From Meghimatium bilineatum (Eukaryota; Mollusca; Gastropoda; Stylommatophora; Philomycidae), in NCBI GenBank assembly GCA_034231615.1, contig CM067298.1:29766127-29830126 (forward strand): a DNA stretch of 64,000 bases, in the 5' to 3' direction. Every line of letters begins with the position of its first letter. Within the stretch, counting starts at the first letter, position 1. This document shows, one piece after another, positions 47,100-57,927 of this stretch. Under the pieces are notes generated by a model that was not told the origin of the DNA, ran no database searches, and saw nothing but the letters and a program-made list of their open reading frames with translations. The position numbers and the translations under genes were made by a program.

Positions 47100-48040
47100 T
47101 CTCCCTCTGACAGGGTCAAACTTGTCCTGACTTTCCACCCGCATAGTGTTGCTGTTCGCCATGTTCTTCTCCGACACCTTCCCCTTCTCTAGTTTGATCC
47201 GGAGACACGGGAAGTGTTCTGTTCCCCCCCCCCCTCTGGTTGCGTACAGACGGGACAAGAACCTCAGGCATTTACTTGTTCAGAGTCATCTTAGGCCTGA
47301 CGTCCCCCTTCATTCTGGTACTATCAGCTGCAATCGCCCTAGATGCTACACCTGTCCGTATGTTACCCAGACCGAGTCCGTCACATTCCCCAAGGCCACT
47401 CTCTCCATTGTGGAAAGTTTCTCTTGTGTGTCCCGGAATGTCATCTATGCCATCATCAGCAAGCGCTGCACCATGACATCCATAGGTGAGACTGGTAGGA
47501 GGCTTGCTGACTGTTTCTGCGAGCACCTACATAGTATCAAACACCATTCGGGCTATCCTGTGGATGTTCATTTCGACAGCACAGGCCATTGGGGCGCCCA
47601 AGATATTCAGGTGACGGCCATCAAAGCATGCTTCTCTGACAACCACTCGTCTGGCGCTTGAGAACCGCTATTTATGAATTCGGCACTCTGAAACCCTTGG
47701 GTATGAATGAGCGCTCGACATATGTATAATATCGGGTGGTTCCGTCATCTCTCTGTCTTGTTTTAACATTTATTCAGTTTTGTTTTTGTATACTTCCTAT
47801 TTCTGTTCATTTCCTGTTTTTGTCACCTTTTACCTCATTTCTATCACTTCGACCAACTTACTACATGTGAACGCGAATTGTGTCGTCCCTACTTGTTGTT
47901 TTTGATTTATATGTGTTTGTGATCCTTGATAAAGGTCTTTCGGTCAAAACGTCGATGTATGTGTGTGCCTATGTGTATTTCGTACTATTAACAAAACTTT
48001 ATTACCTTGTTTCAAGCTTTACCTATTGTTTTGTCTTATC
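47100..48040 (+). mobile_element. Penelope-like element: linker, GIY-YIG endonuclease, terminal repeat
   Basis: From 47112 the translation reads DRVKLVLTFHPHSVAVR, then PPPLVAYRRDKNLRHLLVQS, a cysteine cluster SCNRPRCYTCPY, and the GIY-YIG domain. That domain includes SRNVIYAIISKRC, TSIGETGRRLADCFCEHLHS and HFDSTGHW. The GETGRRL helix and the EH pair are intact, while the usual YIG is SIG. After the coding end near 47660 comes the non-coding terminal region, with CCTTGATAAAGGTCTTTCGG and TCAAAACGTCGATGTATG at 47928-47963. The RT core is absent. The opposite-strand terminal repeats at 42912 and 45235 belong to the same family. Confidence 0.85.
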
Positions 48041-48049
48041 CATGTGTGC

Positions 48050-48846
48050 CGTTAGGCGTCGTGGGGAGCCGAAGTCTTCTTTCTTTCGCTAACTGTGATG
48101 CTGCTGCAATAGTGGAGCCCTGATATCTATCCATCTTCGTCCGGGTCCCCCTGTTTCTCCTTTCATATGATCTTTTATTGAAGGCTATCGATGGAATGCG
48201 ATCTGTTTCCATTCTTATTAGGTGGTCGAACCATTTGATCTTTTGCGTGTCTATGTATTCTTTTCACGATATTATTTTCATCAGATTTCTTATAGTGTCA
48301 TTGTTTATTTTATCTCTTTGTGTTACCCACAGTGCTGTTCTCCTGCACTTCTTTTCACATACAGCGAGTTTGTCTTCTAGTTTCTCTGTCAGGGTCCAGG
48401 TCTGGCATTGGTAACACAGTTTCGAAATAAACACCGTGTTTATTAACGTTCTTTTGGCGATCATGTCGATGTTCTGGTGTTTCAGTAGTGGTGCTAATTG
48501 ATATAAAATTGCGTTTGCTTTCTGGTAAATTGTCTCTATTTCTCTATCAAGTCTCCAGAGAACACGCTGCATAGATACTTAAATTCCTTTACTTGGTTGA
48601 GTTTTGTGCCGTCTATGTATATTGCCTTCTGCATATCTTCTACGTGCACTGTACCGAATATACTTACCAGGTATTCAAATTCAGAAGGTTGTTTCACTTC
48701 AGTTTTTTTGTTATTTTCACTGGATTTGGTGACTTGCTGATTTTTATAATTCTGTTTTCTGCGAGTTTATTTTCATGATATACTTGGTGCATATTGTTGC
48801 GAGTGCATTAATATGATTTTGTAGTTGGTGTTCCTCTTCGTAGATA
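48050..48846 (-). mobile_element. RTE-like LINE, downstream part of a split copy
   Basis: Read on the minus strand, the order is IYEEEHQLQNHINALATICT (about 48790-48845), MKINSQKTEL, a spacer, ILYQLAPLLKHQNIDMIAKR, TLINTVFISKLCYQCQTWTL and TQRDKINNDTIRNL. A tail with the 'RLPTTPNGT'-like end follows near 48060-48120. It joins across the large insertion to 53548-53700, which encodes INELLFADD. The insertion thus lies in or just after the RT active-site box. Confidence 0.8.
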
Positions 48847-48874
48847 ATCAATACAAGGTAACTGCGTGAAACGT
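48847..48874. mobile_element. Left tail of palindromic Penelope-like insertion
   Basis: These 28 bases (ATCAATACAAGGTAACTGCG...) lie between the left 13-bp duplication CTCTTCGTAGATA (48834-48846) and the start of LINE N1. The last 14 are the LINE's own target duplication. The rest of the element is at 53144-53547. Confidence 0.7.
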
Positions 48875-51800
48875 GGAGTAAGTTTGCTGACCTGACAGAC
48901 AAATTCCCAAAAACCTTAAATCCAAGGATTAAAAACGTGAACAAAACTGCACAACTCCTGGCTTCTGCACTTCTTCAAGCAGCCAAGCAAACCATACCAA
49001 GAGGTGCTAGGAAAAATTACAAACCGTACTGGTCTGACGAACTCGATGAGTTGGAGAAAGAAGTGTCAAAAGCCAGAGACACAGCAGAAAAAAGCCCATC
49101 CACAGAAAACAACATATCACTAAAAGCTGCTGTAGACAAACTAAGAAAAACGACAATTACAAACACTAGGAAAAGCTGGCATGAAAAAACAGAAAATTTA
49201 AACTTCGACAAAGAGGGAAGAAAGCTATGGAAAATAACAAAAATGCTCAACAACGAAGATAACAAAACAGCACCAGTAGCTATAGAGAATGGTGGAGATG
49301 TACTCACGGGAAAGAAGGCTGCAAATCACTTTATACAGCATTACCAAAGTACTGCCTGCCAAAAAGTCGATGAAAATAGGAGAAGAGAAGTAAGAAAAGA
49401 ACTACGGAATATCGAAAAAGAGATCAGCAAAGATAAACAAGATGTCATGAATATTCCATTCGCGATCAATGAACTAAATGAAGAACTAGCAGTATTAAAA
49501 CTTAGGAAATCACCAGGCCCTGATGACATACCAAATGAACTGCTAATTCACATCGGACCATGGGGTGCAAAGGGAACGCATTGCTCTAGGCGGACCCAGG
49601 GTTAGCAGATAACCAAGATCCCAAATGTACCTCCACGCGGTGCACCCTGGAAACAGAAATACAAGCAGCTCGTGCTGATTCTGGCCAAATCTTTTGGGGA
49701 TCGTGTCCGAGAATGTGGAGGTAGCAGATGGAAAGAGATTTGACTGCACAAGAGACAGACAATATCTCCGACACCACCAGCAGCACCACATATAGCGACA
49801 CTGTCGACATACAGTGAAGCTAGTCAGTCCAGTCCGAACATTGGAGGGGCGGCCAATTTAAAATGCACGTAAAGGTAGATGCATGGCGAGAGACAAATAG
49901 ATTTCATACCGAGTACAATGAAACAATGAAAGGGCAGAACAGCGCTAGAGGGCAGCGCGAACTGCAAATAGAAAATGAAAAGTTCCTAGGAAAGGGGAAC
50001 TACAAGCTCCGTCAGCTCGAGACGAGCTTCTAGTTATCTGTGTTCCTTACAGGCAGAGACCCAGACCCATTCATTGGCGTTTGGTAAGGCAAGAAGACCT
50101 AATCCAACTCTAATGTCTAGCCTTCCTAAACCGGAAATATGCTCGCGAAGAGAAAGGGTTCCGTACTCGATACGCTCAGGCACAAAAGGGACAACGATTT
50201 AGCCCTGGCCCAACTCTACTGTCAGGTTTTCCTACACCGGAAATACACTTGAAGAGAGAAAGGGTTCAGTACCTGATGGGCTCAGGTGTTATTGGGACAA
50301 GGACGCTCAGCTCGAGAACGCCTTGCTCTCAAACGCGTGGTGTGAGACTCGAACTTGGACAAGGGGTACACGATGTCGGTGAATGACACCTCGGCTAAGA
50401 GGGTGAAAGAGCCAGGGTCCAACTCCTCTGTTGAGTTCTTCCCCTTAAGGAACCAGGCTCACGGATGATAAACGGTTCAGTACCCAATGGGCACAGGCAC
50501 AGCACGTCCAATTACACGAGGCAAGTTCATAGACAGTGGAACACCTTGTTCGAGTCAGACGAGAGCAAAAAATCGTATGGGCGAAGAGTCTCCACTACGC
50601 GTGCCTGGAGACAGATATAGAGGCTGTCACAGGCTAAGGGAAGCCCACCCGAATTGTCATGGCATGCCGAAATCGGATGTGCTAGGCCTACAAGGCGCAT
50701 AACGGTGGCACAACGTAATCACGCTCCCGGCGGAAATCGCACGGATATCCGTGATGGTTACAATGGAGCGAACGAAAAACAAACAAACGAACAAACATCG
50801 GACCATCAGCAATAAAGAAATTAATAAAAAATTTTAACAACTGTTGGGATAGAGGTCTAGTGCCACAGGTGTGGAAAACCGCCATAATGATACCCATCCA
50901 CAAGAAAGGCAAGCCAAAAAATAAGGTGGACAGCTATCGCCCAATAAGTTTGACCAGCTGTGTTTGCAAATTAATGGAGCGCCTGGTAAACAAAAGAATG
51001 ATGTGGTTCCTAGAAAAAAAAAATCCTGCTAAATCAGCAAGCTGGCTTCAGAAAGTGTAGATCAACTGAAGACCAGATTACACTAATTGCCCAGGAAGTA
51101 GAGGATGCTTTCCAGGAAAAAAGCAGACATCAGTGGTGTGGGTAGATATGGAAAAAGCCTTTGATTGTGTATGGAAAGATGGACTCCTCCTTAAACTACA
51201 ACAAAACAAAGTGACAGGGCGCATGTATTACTGGATAAAACACTACCGGCACAACCGAAAAGCAGCAGTGAAGCTTGAAATGAAGCATAGCAGAAAGAAA
51301 CTCTTTAAGCATGGAGTACCACAGGGAGGTGTTCTATCCCCCACTCTGTTTCTTATATTCATGAATGACATTGACCAAAGTCTCTCGCGTAAAGTAAATG
51401 CTGCAATGTATGCAGACGATCTGGCGATATGGTGCAGTGAAGAGAGCGTAGGCACAACAAAAATAAGGTTGCAAGAAACTATGGACAATTTGGCCAAGTG
51501 GACAGACCAGTGGGCCATGTCTATCAATGCCCAAAAAACTACCTGTACCATCTTCATCATGTCCACCAAACCACAGAAAATCCTACTAACTATAAATGGT
51601 CAAACATTGCCAAAAGATGAGACACCTACATACCTTGGAGTTACTTTTGATCCAAGACTTACATGGAAACAGCACATAGACAAGTGCCAAACAAAAGGTA
51701 CAATGAGGACAGCACTCCTTAAAAAATTGGCTGGAACAGATTGGTGTGCAAATGGAAAATTCTAAGTAGAGCATATACAGGTTATGTAAGACCAGCTTTG

Positions 51801-53129
51801 GAATATGGAATGTCAGCATGGGGGACTGCAGCCAAGAGTAACACTCAAAAGATCTCAAAGATACAAAACCGCAATCTCAGAATTATAACAGGAGGTATGA
51901 ATACTACCCCAATCACAGAAATGGAAACATGCACAGGTTTGCCATCAATGGAAGAAAGAAGAAATGAAAAAATCCTCACACGGTATGCAAAGTTCAAATG
52001 TTTGGAGAGTCATCAAATGAACCAAAGACTAAGCAGACCTACAAAAGAGCGACTCAAAAGAGGTAGGTTTCTACACTCCGCTAAACAGCTCCAGAAATCA
52101 CTCACAGATACAGACCTACAAAACCTAAAACCACTAAACACATTTAGCACATACCCAACATGGGACAGGAAAAACTTCCCAAGAATTATGGACAATATAC
52201 CAAGCATCATTTCGAAAACAGAAACTACTATACAAGTACTAAAGGAGACAACTAAGAATCACATACAGAAAGCATACCCAAAGGATATATGGACACATGT
52301 ATATACAGATGGATCAGCGAAAGAGGCAAGGCAGTATTAGATGGAGGATCAGGAATATATATAGTAACACCAGATGGAAAAGAAATATAGAAATCCATAC
52401 CCACAGGCAAATATTCCACAAATTTTAAAGCAGAAATGGAAGCCATAATAGAGGATGCCAAAATGCTCATGAATTGCTTGTCGAGTCACAACAGACATGT
52501 AGTATTTCTAACGGATGCAAAATCAGTATTGCAGGCATTGAAAGATCCAAAGAACACGAGCATGAATGAACTTACGGCCTGCTTACTACACCTCAGCAGT
52601 ACCACCAAAGAAACAGTACTGCAGTGGATCCCAGGTCACTGTGGCATACCTGGAATGGAAATGAAAAAGCTGATCTCCTGGCAAGGAAAGGAGGATCACT
52701 GGAACAAATAGAAAATGATAATACGTACTATGAAAGTAAGACCATGTTAAAAGCAGAATATAAGAAAAAGTGGAAGCAAATGCACCCAACTGCAGAACCA
52801 AATGACCCCTACCACCAAATGTCACGTAAGGAACAAACCATCATTTTCAGACTACGAACTGGTCACAACAGACTGAGAAGTCACATGTTTCGAAAGCTGA
52901 AGATTGGTGAGACAGACCTGTGCAACTGTGGACTGAGCCCAGAGACCGCAGAACACATTCTTCATGCCTGACAACTCTACAAAGAAGAGAGGGAGAAAAT
53001 ATGGCCTACCGAGACGGCACTGCTTCCAGACTTGAGGGGTTCCATGGATGACCTGAAGCGAATCACACAATTCATTGAAGCTATTGGTGCTGTAACCTGA
53101 TATCTGACTGAAGAACGATGAAGAAGAAG
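48875..53129 (+). mobile_element. LINE N1, copy 1, with nested R1.2 and target duplication
   Basis: Flanked by ACTGCGTGAAACGT at 48861-48874 and 53130-53143, an exact 14-bp duplication. The copy starts in the linker after the endonuclease and runs to a GAAGAAGAAG tail. Coding blocks in order: IPRGARKNYKPYWSDELDEL (from 49000); RKSPGPDDIPNELL (49505-49546); then R1.2 at 49561-50794; VPQVWKTAIMIPIHKKGKPK and VDSYRPISLTS (50860-50960); MEKAFDCVWKDGLLLKLQ; KHGVPQGGVLSPTLFLIFMN; YADDLAIWCSEE (51409-51444); PTYLGVTFDPRLTWKQHI. RNase H follows with VYTDGSAKEA, AEMEAII, FLTDAKSVLQAL and GNEKADLLARKG, giving D, E, D and D. The C-terminus has GHNRLRSHMFRKLKIG and CNCGLSPETAEHILHA. A few frameshifts and stops break it. 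RT plus RNase H place it in the I group, possibly the Nimb clade. Confidence 0.9.
49561..50794 (+). repeat. R1.2 element, full-length copy inside LINE N1
   Basis: A 1234-bp insert flanked by ACATCGGACCA at 49550-49560 and 50795-50805, an exact 11-bp duplication. It starts TGGGGTGCAAAGGGAACGC and ends in an A-rich tail (ACAAACAAACGAACAAAC). Within it, 50100-50300 holds two diverged versions of a block with CCGGAAATAYRCTYG...AGAGAAAGGGTTC. No protein of known type is encoded. The TSD, the A-rich tail and the lack of terminal inverted repeats point to target-primed retroposition by a LINE enzyme. Confidence 0.9.
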
Positions 53130-53143
53130 ACTGCGTGAAACGT

Positions 53144-53547
53144 AACAACAATTAGACTTACGTAAAACACAGGTTTATATTCCGTTTCAATGGGACACCA
53201 CAGACTATATCTAAAACTAGTGGGTAATGATGGGCAATGATGAGCACACAAGAAATCATAAAAATTACAATACACAAATCACATTCAACGTTTGGTACTT
53301 TCTGACCTTCCGGCATATTATTTCCATATTTCCGTTGGACGTTGTGATAATTTTTCCATTCGTCGTCTTCTGATGTTTTGTTTGTGTCTTGATAAAGACC
53401 TTTTGGTTGAAAAGTTGAATGTGATTTGTGTATTGTAATTTTTATGATTTCTTGTGTGCTCATCATTGCCCATCATTACCCACTAGTTTTAGATATAGTC
53501 TGTGGTGTCCCATTGAAATGGAATATAAACCTGTGTTTTACGTAAGT
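53144..53547. mobile_element. Palindromic Penelope-like insertion, 136-bp arms
   Basis: The left arm (53154-53289) and right arm (53414-53549) are inverted copies with one mismatch seen. The 124-bp spacer holds GTGTCTTGATAAAGACCTTT and TGGTTGAAAAGTTGAA. Together with 48847-48874 the element is flanked by CTCTTCGTAGATA at 48834-48846 and 53548-53560, an exact 13-bp duplication. The layout (short tail, arm, spacer, inverted arm) is the same as at 33104-34171, though the sequence differs. Confidence 0.8.
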
Positions 53548-53700
53548 CTCTTCGTAGATAAGGCATTAATCATCAGCAAATAGCAGTTCGTTGATTGTGT
53601 TATTTAATTCCTCATCAGATTCTTCTCTTATTACTGAACTATTTACTTTCTTGTTTTGGAATTATTTTGTTATTCTGCGGCATCACTGTCAATAATCCAT
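53548..53700 (-). mobile_element. RTE-like LINE, upstream part of the split copy
   Basis: The minus strand encodes EELNNTINELLFADD, the RT block with the FADD active-site box, just before the insertion point. The first duplicated target bases follow it directly. A stop lies after FADD, so the copy was probably already dead when hit. Confidence 0.7.
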
Positions 53701-54587
53701 GTTTTATGCAATTTCACAACAAGAGTAGTTGCCCTTCGCTTCCAAAAAGGAAGTCCTTTTTTTAACACCATAGGTTCTGGTTAACGGGTATGGCGATTTG
53801 TCTAATTTATATCATGATATAATCCATGTATTTCTCAAACCATCAGTTGTTTTAAGAAAATCAGGTCTACTCATATACACCTAAGTTGGCAAAAGAATAT
53901 ATTTTCTTGTCGTTTACGCATTCTTTGGTGTATTTCATTCAAAATAGCATCTGCATTTTACTGCTATCTGCTGTTTCTGAGGTTATTGCATTGTGGGCAT
54001 AATATTCTGTTGAAATATATCTTAATCTAGGCATAGATTGAAGACGCTAGACCTAAAAGTAGGTACTTGGGACAAAATTTTCAAAATAATGTTACACATT
54101 AAAAATACTATAGTTAGATATGATATGTTCCTCTGGGCCATGGCATGGCAGAAACTATAGCTTTCCATTTCAGTCTTTGTGTTGCCAGGTCTTTCGGTAC
54201 TTTCAATTGTTGCGTGTTTAGGTTCATGACATGCCTTCTCTATTAATCATTAACCATTAATTTAATGGTTCTTCGTAGAGTTTCTCTAGGTCTCCCTCTT
54301 CTTCAGGTGGCACCCAATATAGTGACTGCTGGGGAACTATAGTTAGATAGCTCTTGAAAATTGCAATTCAACGATACCTCAACCAAGTCTGTATTTCAAC
54401 CCTGAAAAAAGAAAAAAATATGATTTTTTTTGAATTGACATCAAAATAATTTACATGAAACATAGGAAAATATAAATAAAACTTGTGACCACAAAATGTA
54501 ACTGAGCTGACAATTTCTGAATTATCTTTATTTTTCTGCATCATCCTGCATCCTTAAAAGTTACATATATAAATGGAAAAATGGGAG
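53701..54587. other. No gene; fragment shared with 58950-59035
   Basis: At 54125-54225, GTTCCTCTGGGCCATGGC, AAACTATAGCTTTCCATTTC and TTTGTGTTGCCAGGTCTTTC are the reverse complement of 58955-59032. It is probably part of the Merlin-like family. The rest shows nothing. Confidence 0.45.
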
Positions 54588-55422
54588 CATCTTGCTTTCT
54601 GGCGTCAACTGTGAAGTTTGACCTAGTTTTGAGGTATTCTCTAAAGCTTAACTAGCGTTGATCTGCAGTTCGCAACACGGCTTGGGAGAGGTAGTGACGA
54701 TGCGGTTCACGCGAAATTGTTTGCCGCGTTTTGGGGTTTGGTGGATCTGAGGTTTTTAAAATGGAGGGGTGGGGGCATGGTTATTATTTTTACAGTAATT
54801 TATATATAATTTATTAGAAAGTTTGGTGGTATAAAAAAATAATAGGAAAAGGAGGGGGGGTCCTCATTACATTTGAACGTTTAAAAAAGGGTGCCTGGGG
54901 TGTTTAAAATGTGAAAAAATAATTCGGTCTACGGCGAGAGCAGGGTTGCCATTTTGATGCTTTCCGCTCTACATTTGATGCTTATTAGGGACGTTTCTGA
55001 TGCTTTTATGATGAAATGAGTTGGCAACACTGGGCTTGGCGTGATCGGAAACAAATTAAATCCGCGCATTTCTACAGTAGAGCTTGTGATGTGTGCTGTG
55101 TATTATTTGAGATTTGTATAATAAATAATGCATGGTTTACGGAGAGTTTATCCACGGTGAATAAGGCAAGTGCTTCATTTTACTCATTTCACAGTTTGCA
55201 TTGTTAATTAGGCGATTTCCATGGATTTCCACTAGTAAAACCACTGGTCAAATCGATCAAATATTTTTTTTAAAGTGTCCGCAGCACATACAGTCGCTTG
55301 CTGTCACTGCGCGCGGCATATCATTGGCAGACAGTTTTTTCTAGCGGAACTCCGTGACCTCGCCTACTTAATAATGTAAACAGTGTGCTATTTATAGCAC
55401 ACATGACGCCAGAAAGCAAGAT
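54588..55422. mobile_element. Merlin-like non-autonomous element
   Basis: It is bounded by ATCTTGCTTTCTGGCGTC (54588-54605) and its exact reverse complement (55405-55422), giving 835 bp with 18-bp terminal inverted repeats. The right 230 bp contain CATGGATTTCCACTAGTAAA, CTAGCGGAACTCCGTGACCT and TGCTATTTATAGCACAC. These match, in reverse, the elements at 56683 and 58505. The copy at 56683 carries a Merlin-type transposase piece, hence the family name. No target duplication was found. Confidence 0.6.
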
Positions 55423-55779
55423 CACCGAAAATGGTTACAGAAGTTAATAAATCAAGTTGCAAACATGTCAAATGATGTTACTAATTTTCACTAAATGTCC
55501 CAAGAAATTTATAGCCTAAGCAAAATATTTCAAAGGAAAAGTAATGATATGTATTTGTACTTATCTCTATTTTAATTTTGTCGTTTCTGTTATGCATAGT
55601 CGTATTATTATTATTCACTTATTAGCACAGCTTGCAGTACATGTGAAAAAATCATTGTTGTGAACTTTTAAAAGCTTAGTGATCAGTCTTGGTCCCTAGT
55701 CCTTATTCTCTAGATCAGTTTCCCAACGTGGGGCCCATGCCACCAGGGGGGCAATTGGAACAAGTTGTAATTAAGCTGC
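55423..55779. other. No gene recognised
   Basis: AT-rich sequence; nothing identifiable. Confidence 0.4.
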
Positions 55780-55965
55780 TGTTCTATAAATAGACACTGT
55801 TTACAATTTTAACTAGGTGACGTCAGTCATGGATTTCCGCATTTTTCTTGCAAAGTCAACCAAGGTATACTGCCAACCAATAAAAGTGAGGCGTGCCGTG
55901 ATGCCACAAATGAGAGTTTTGGCGTGGCAGCGACCTTACCGGCTTTATATAATCGGATATAATTG
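55780..55965 (+). repeat. Fragment of the Merlin-like family
   Basis: TTCTATAAATAGACACTGTT, TAACTAGGTGACGTCAGTCA, AACCAATAAAAGTGAGGCGT and TGGCGTGGCAGCG correspond to the terminal module at 56712-56830. The inverted-repeat end is missing. Confidence 0.5.
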
Positions 55966-56682
55966 TGGTTCCTGGCAACATGTGCTCCTTAATAATGTTA
56001 AATAAAACTTAGTTCTTTCTGGGACAACTATCAAAATACATTTGCTGGTGCCCTTTTCTACAATTTCAAACACCCAGGTCCCTTGCACGTGTTTCCCTTT
56101 ATTATACTTTCACTTACCAAATAAGCTTTTATCGATTTCTACCACGACACATTCTCCAACTTTTACTGTCTCATTAACTCACATTTCCACAGAGATCTCT
56201 CTGCAAAAACTCCTTCCAGTCAGCGTCTGTGGGCTCCAACATACACTTCCATTTTTATGAAGCTGCTCCTCGCATTCATTACCCATAGGCACATAAGTAA
56301 TATGTCACCCATGCACATGTGGCTCTCCGTAAACCATGTTATTACGAATACTTCTACAAACAGTATGACGATTCTTGCCATAGTGCCTACAACGCCATAT
56401 TTATCTATCAATTCTGCTAGCATCTGTTGTCAATTTCATATATTCGCCACAAGACTGACACACATAATAGTTAAACCTTCACTCATGCACCAATCTAAAA
56501 TACACTTATTTTCACTGCTACGCAAATTAATGAAGTAACAAATCGTATTTAACCGACATTTTTTACAGACTGTTGAATTTCACTGTCCACTGTTGCTTTT
56601 TAAAAACGCGATAAATTAAATGCCAAAATTGGATCATTTCCATGCATGCACAGAAGACATACCGAACCCAACTCTTGGGTAA
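55966..56682. other. No gene recognised
   Basis: No coding sequence or repeat is recognised. If RPL26 has a non-coding first exon and promoter in this window, this stretch or its neighbours may contain it, but I cannot place it. Confidence 0.35.
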
Positions 56683-57310
56683 ATCTTGCTTTCTGGCGTC
56701 CACTGCCCTATAAATAGAGCACTGTTTACATTTTTAAGTAGGTGAGGTCACGGAGTTCCGCTAGAAAAACTGGACCAATGAAGTGCTGCGTGCAGTGACG
56801 CCACACTGCCAAGCAAAAGTATGCGCGGCGGACATTTTTTAAATAGATTTTGTCAATTTGAGCAGTGGTTTTACTAGTGGAAATACATGGAAATCGTCAA
56901 ATAAAAAATGTACACAATGTAAAATACAGTATAAAAAGGAAGGTCCAAAAGAAACACCTTATTCATCGCAGTGTGGCGGATACACCTGCTTTATTCCGCA
57001 CAGGAAACCCAGGAAAAGTCTGCTGCTTTTGCCACCACATATTCATTTAAATAGGAAGGGAACTGGCTGGCGCACATCCTCCCTTGCTATCTTTTAACCA
57101 GGCTCCACAATTCCTCAATGGTGTTCGTGTGGGCATCGATTTCTCTGTTCTTAAATTTGAGGCTGTGATTAACTGTCGTATGGACATATCCCTCACCAGC
57201 CAGGCAATTGTATGCCCTCCAGCAGTCAGCCAGGCAATTGTATGCCCTCCAGCAGTCTGAAATGATTGTTTATCCTGGCAACACATATTCTTTTATAATT
57301 GCCAGCAACC
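56683..57310 (-). mobile_element. Merlin-like transposon 3' part with transposase remnant
   Basis: The inverted-repeat end ATCTTGCTTTCTGGCGTC is at 56683-56700. On the minus strand from 57310 the sequence reads LLAIIKEYVLPG, TIISDCWRAYNCLA, EGYVHTTVNHSLKFKNREID and AHTNTIEELWSLVKR. After a stop it continues with FPSYLNEYVV. This is the end of a Merlin (ISXO2/IS1595-like) transposase: an 'IISDxWxAYxxL' aspartate block and the 'HTNxIExxWxxxK' glutamate block. The piece DCWRAYNCLA is present twice because of a 33-bp tandem duplication (about 57190-57256). Two stops break it, and the N-terminal half is absent. Confidence 0.75.
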
Positions 57311-57810
57311 CTTGTGTCATTTAGGCGACGCCTTTAAGACATCTTTTTTGGCACCATTAGCTACTGGAAATGGGTTTGAGTGTGCGCCGTCATCATGCAT
57401 ACAGGCTGCCATAGCATCATTGAACTGGCGAACCTTGTTGGTGAATTATTCAGGACATCCAAATTTGGCCATGATCTTCCATAGTACTTCATGATTTAGT
57501 GTCAAATGCCTTAGTTAGGTCGACAAATGTGGTGGAGAGACCAATGTTCTGTTCGTGATACCTCTCCTGTAGTTGTGTGGCAGTGAATATCATGTCAGCC
57601 GTACCTCTGCCCTGTTGAAACCACATTGGCTCTCTGGAAGGAGACCCCTCTCAAGATGGACTTACAATCTGTTTAACAGGATCTTGCCTGCTATAGAGAG
57701 CAGGGATATAACTCAGTGGTTGTCGCAAGCTAGGCAATTTCCTTTTCTCTTGTATAGATGTATGATGGAAGCATCTTTAAAGTCTTGTGGTATCGCTTCC
57801 AGGTTCCACG
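57311..57810 (-). mobile_element. LINE reverse transcriptase fragment (fingers to palm)
   Basis: The minus strand reads AIPQDFKDASIIHLYKRKGN, ACDNHxVISLLSIAGKILLN, LHLERGLLPESQCGF-like, then LTLNHEVLWKIMAKFGCPE and NPFPVANGAKK. This matches the widespread animal LINE with the block 'CDNHRGISLLSIAGKILARxLLNRL'. It may be the same clade as the knuckle-tailed fragments at 4530 and 13620. Frameshifts and stops are present. It ends about 120 bp before the RPL26 coding exon, within its presumed first intron or promoter region. Confidence 0.75.
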
Positions 57811-57927
57811 TAGTATATTATAGTATGTTATAGACATAACTTTTTAAACATGCAACTTCCATGTTCAAGCAGATTTTTATAATATTTTAATATTCGTGGC
57901 ATTGAATATTGGACATCTTCTTTCTAG

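Noticed and set aside
47928-47963. Canonical hammerhead ribozyme
   Set aside because: The CTGATGA core is not matched (TTGATAA here), so only a resemblance is reported.
55016-55207. Small coding exon (…GESLSTVNKASASF…)
   Set aside because: It lies in the Merlin-like repeat, and the counterpart positions in other copies are not conserved as coding.
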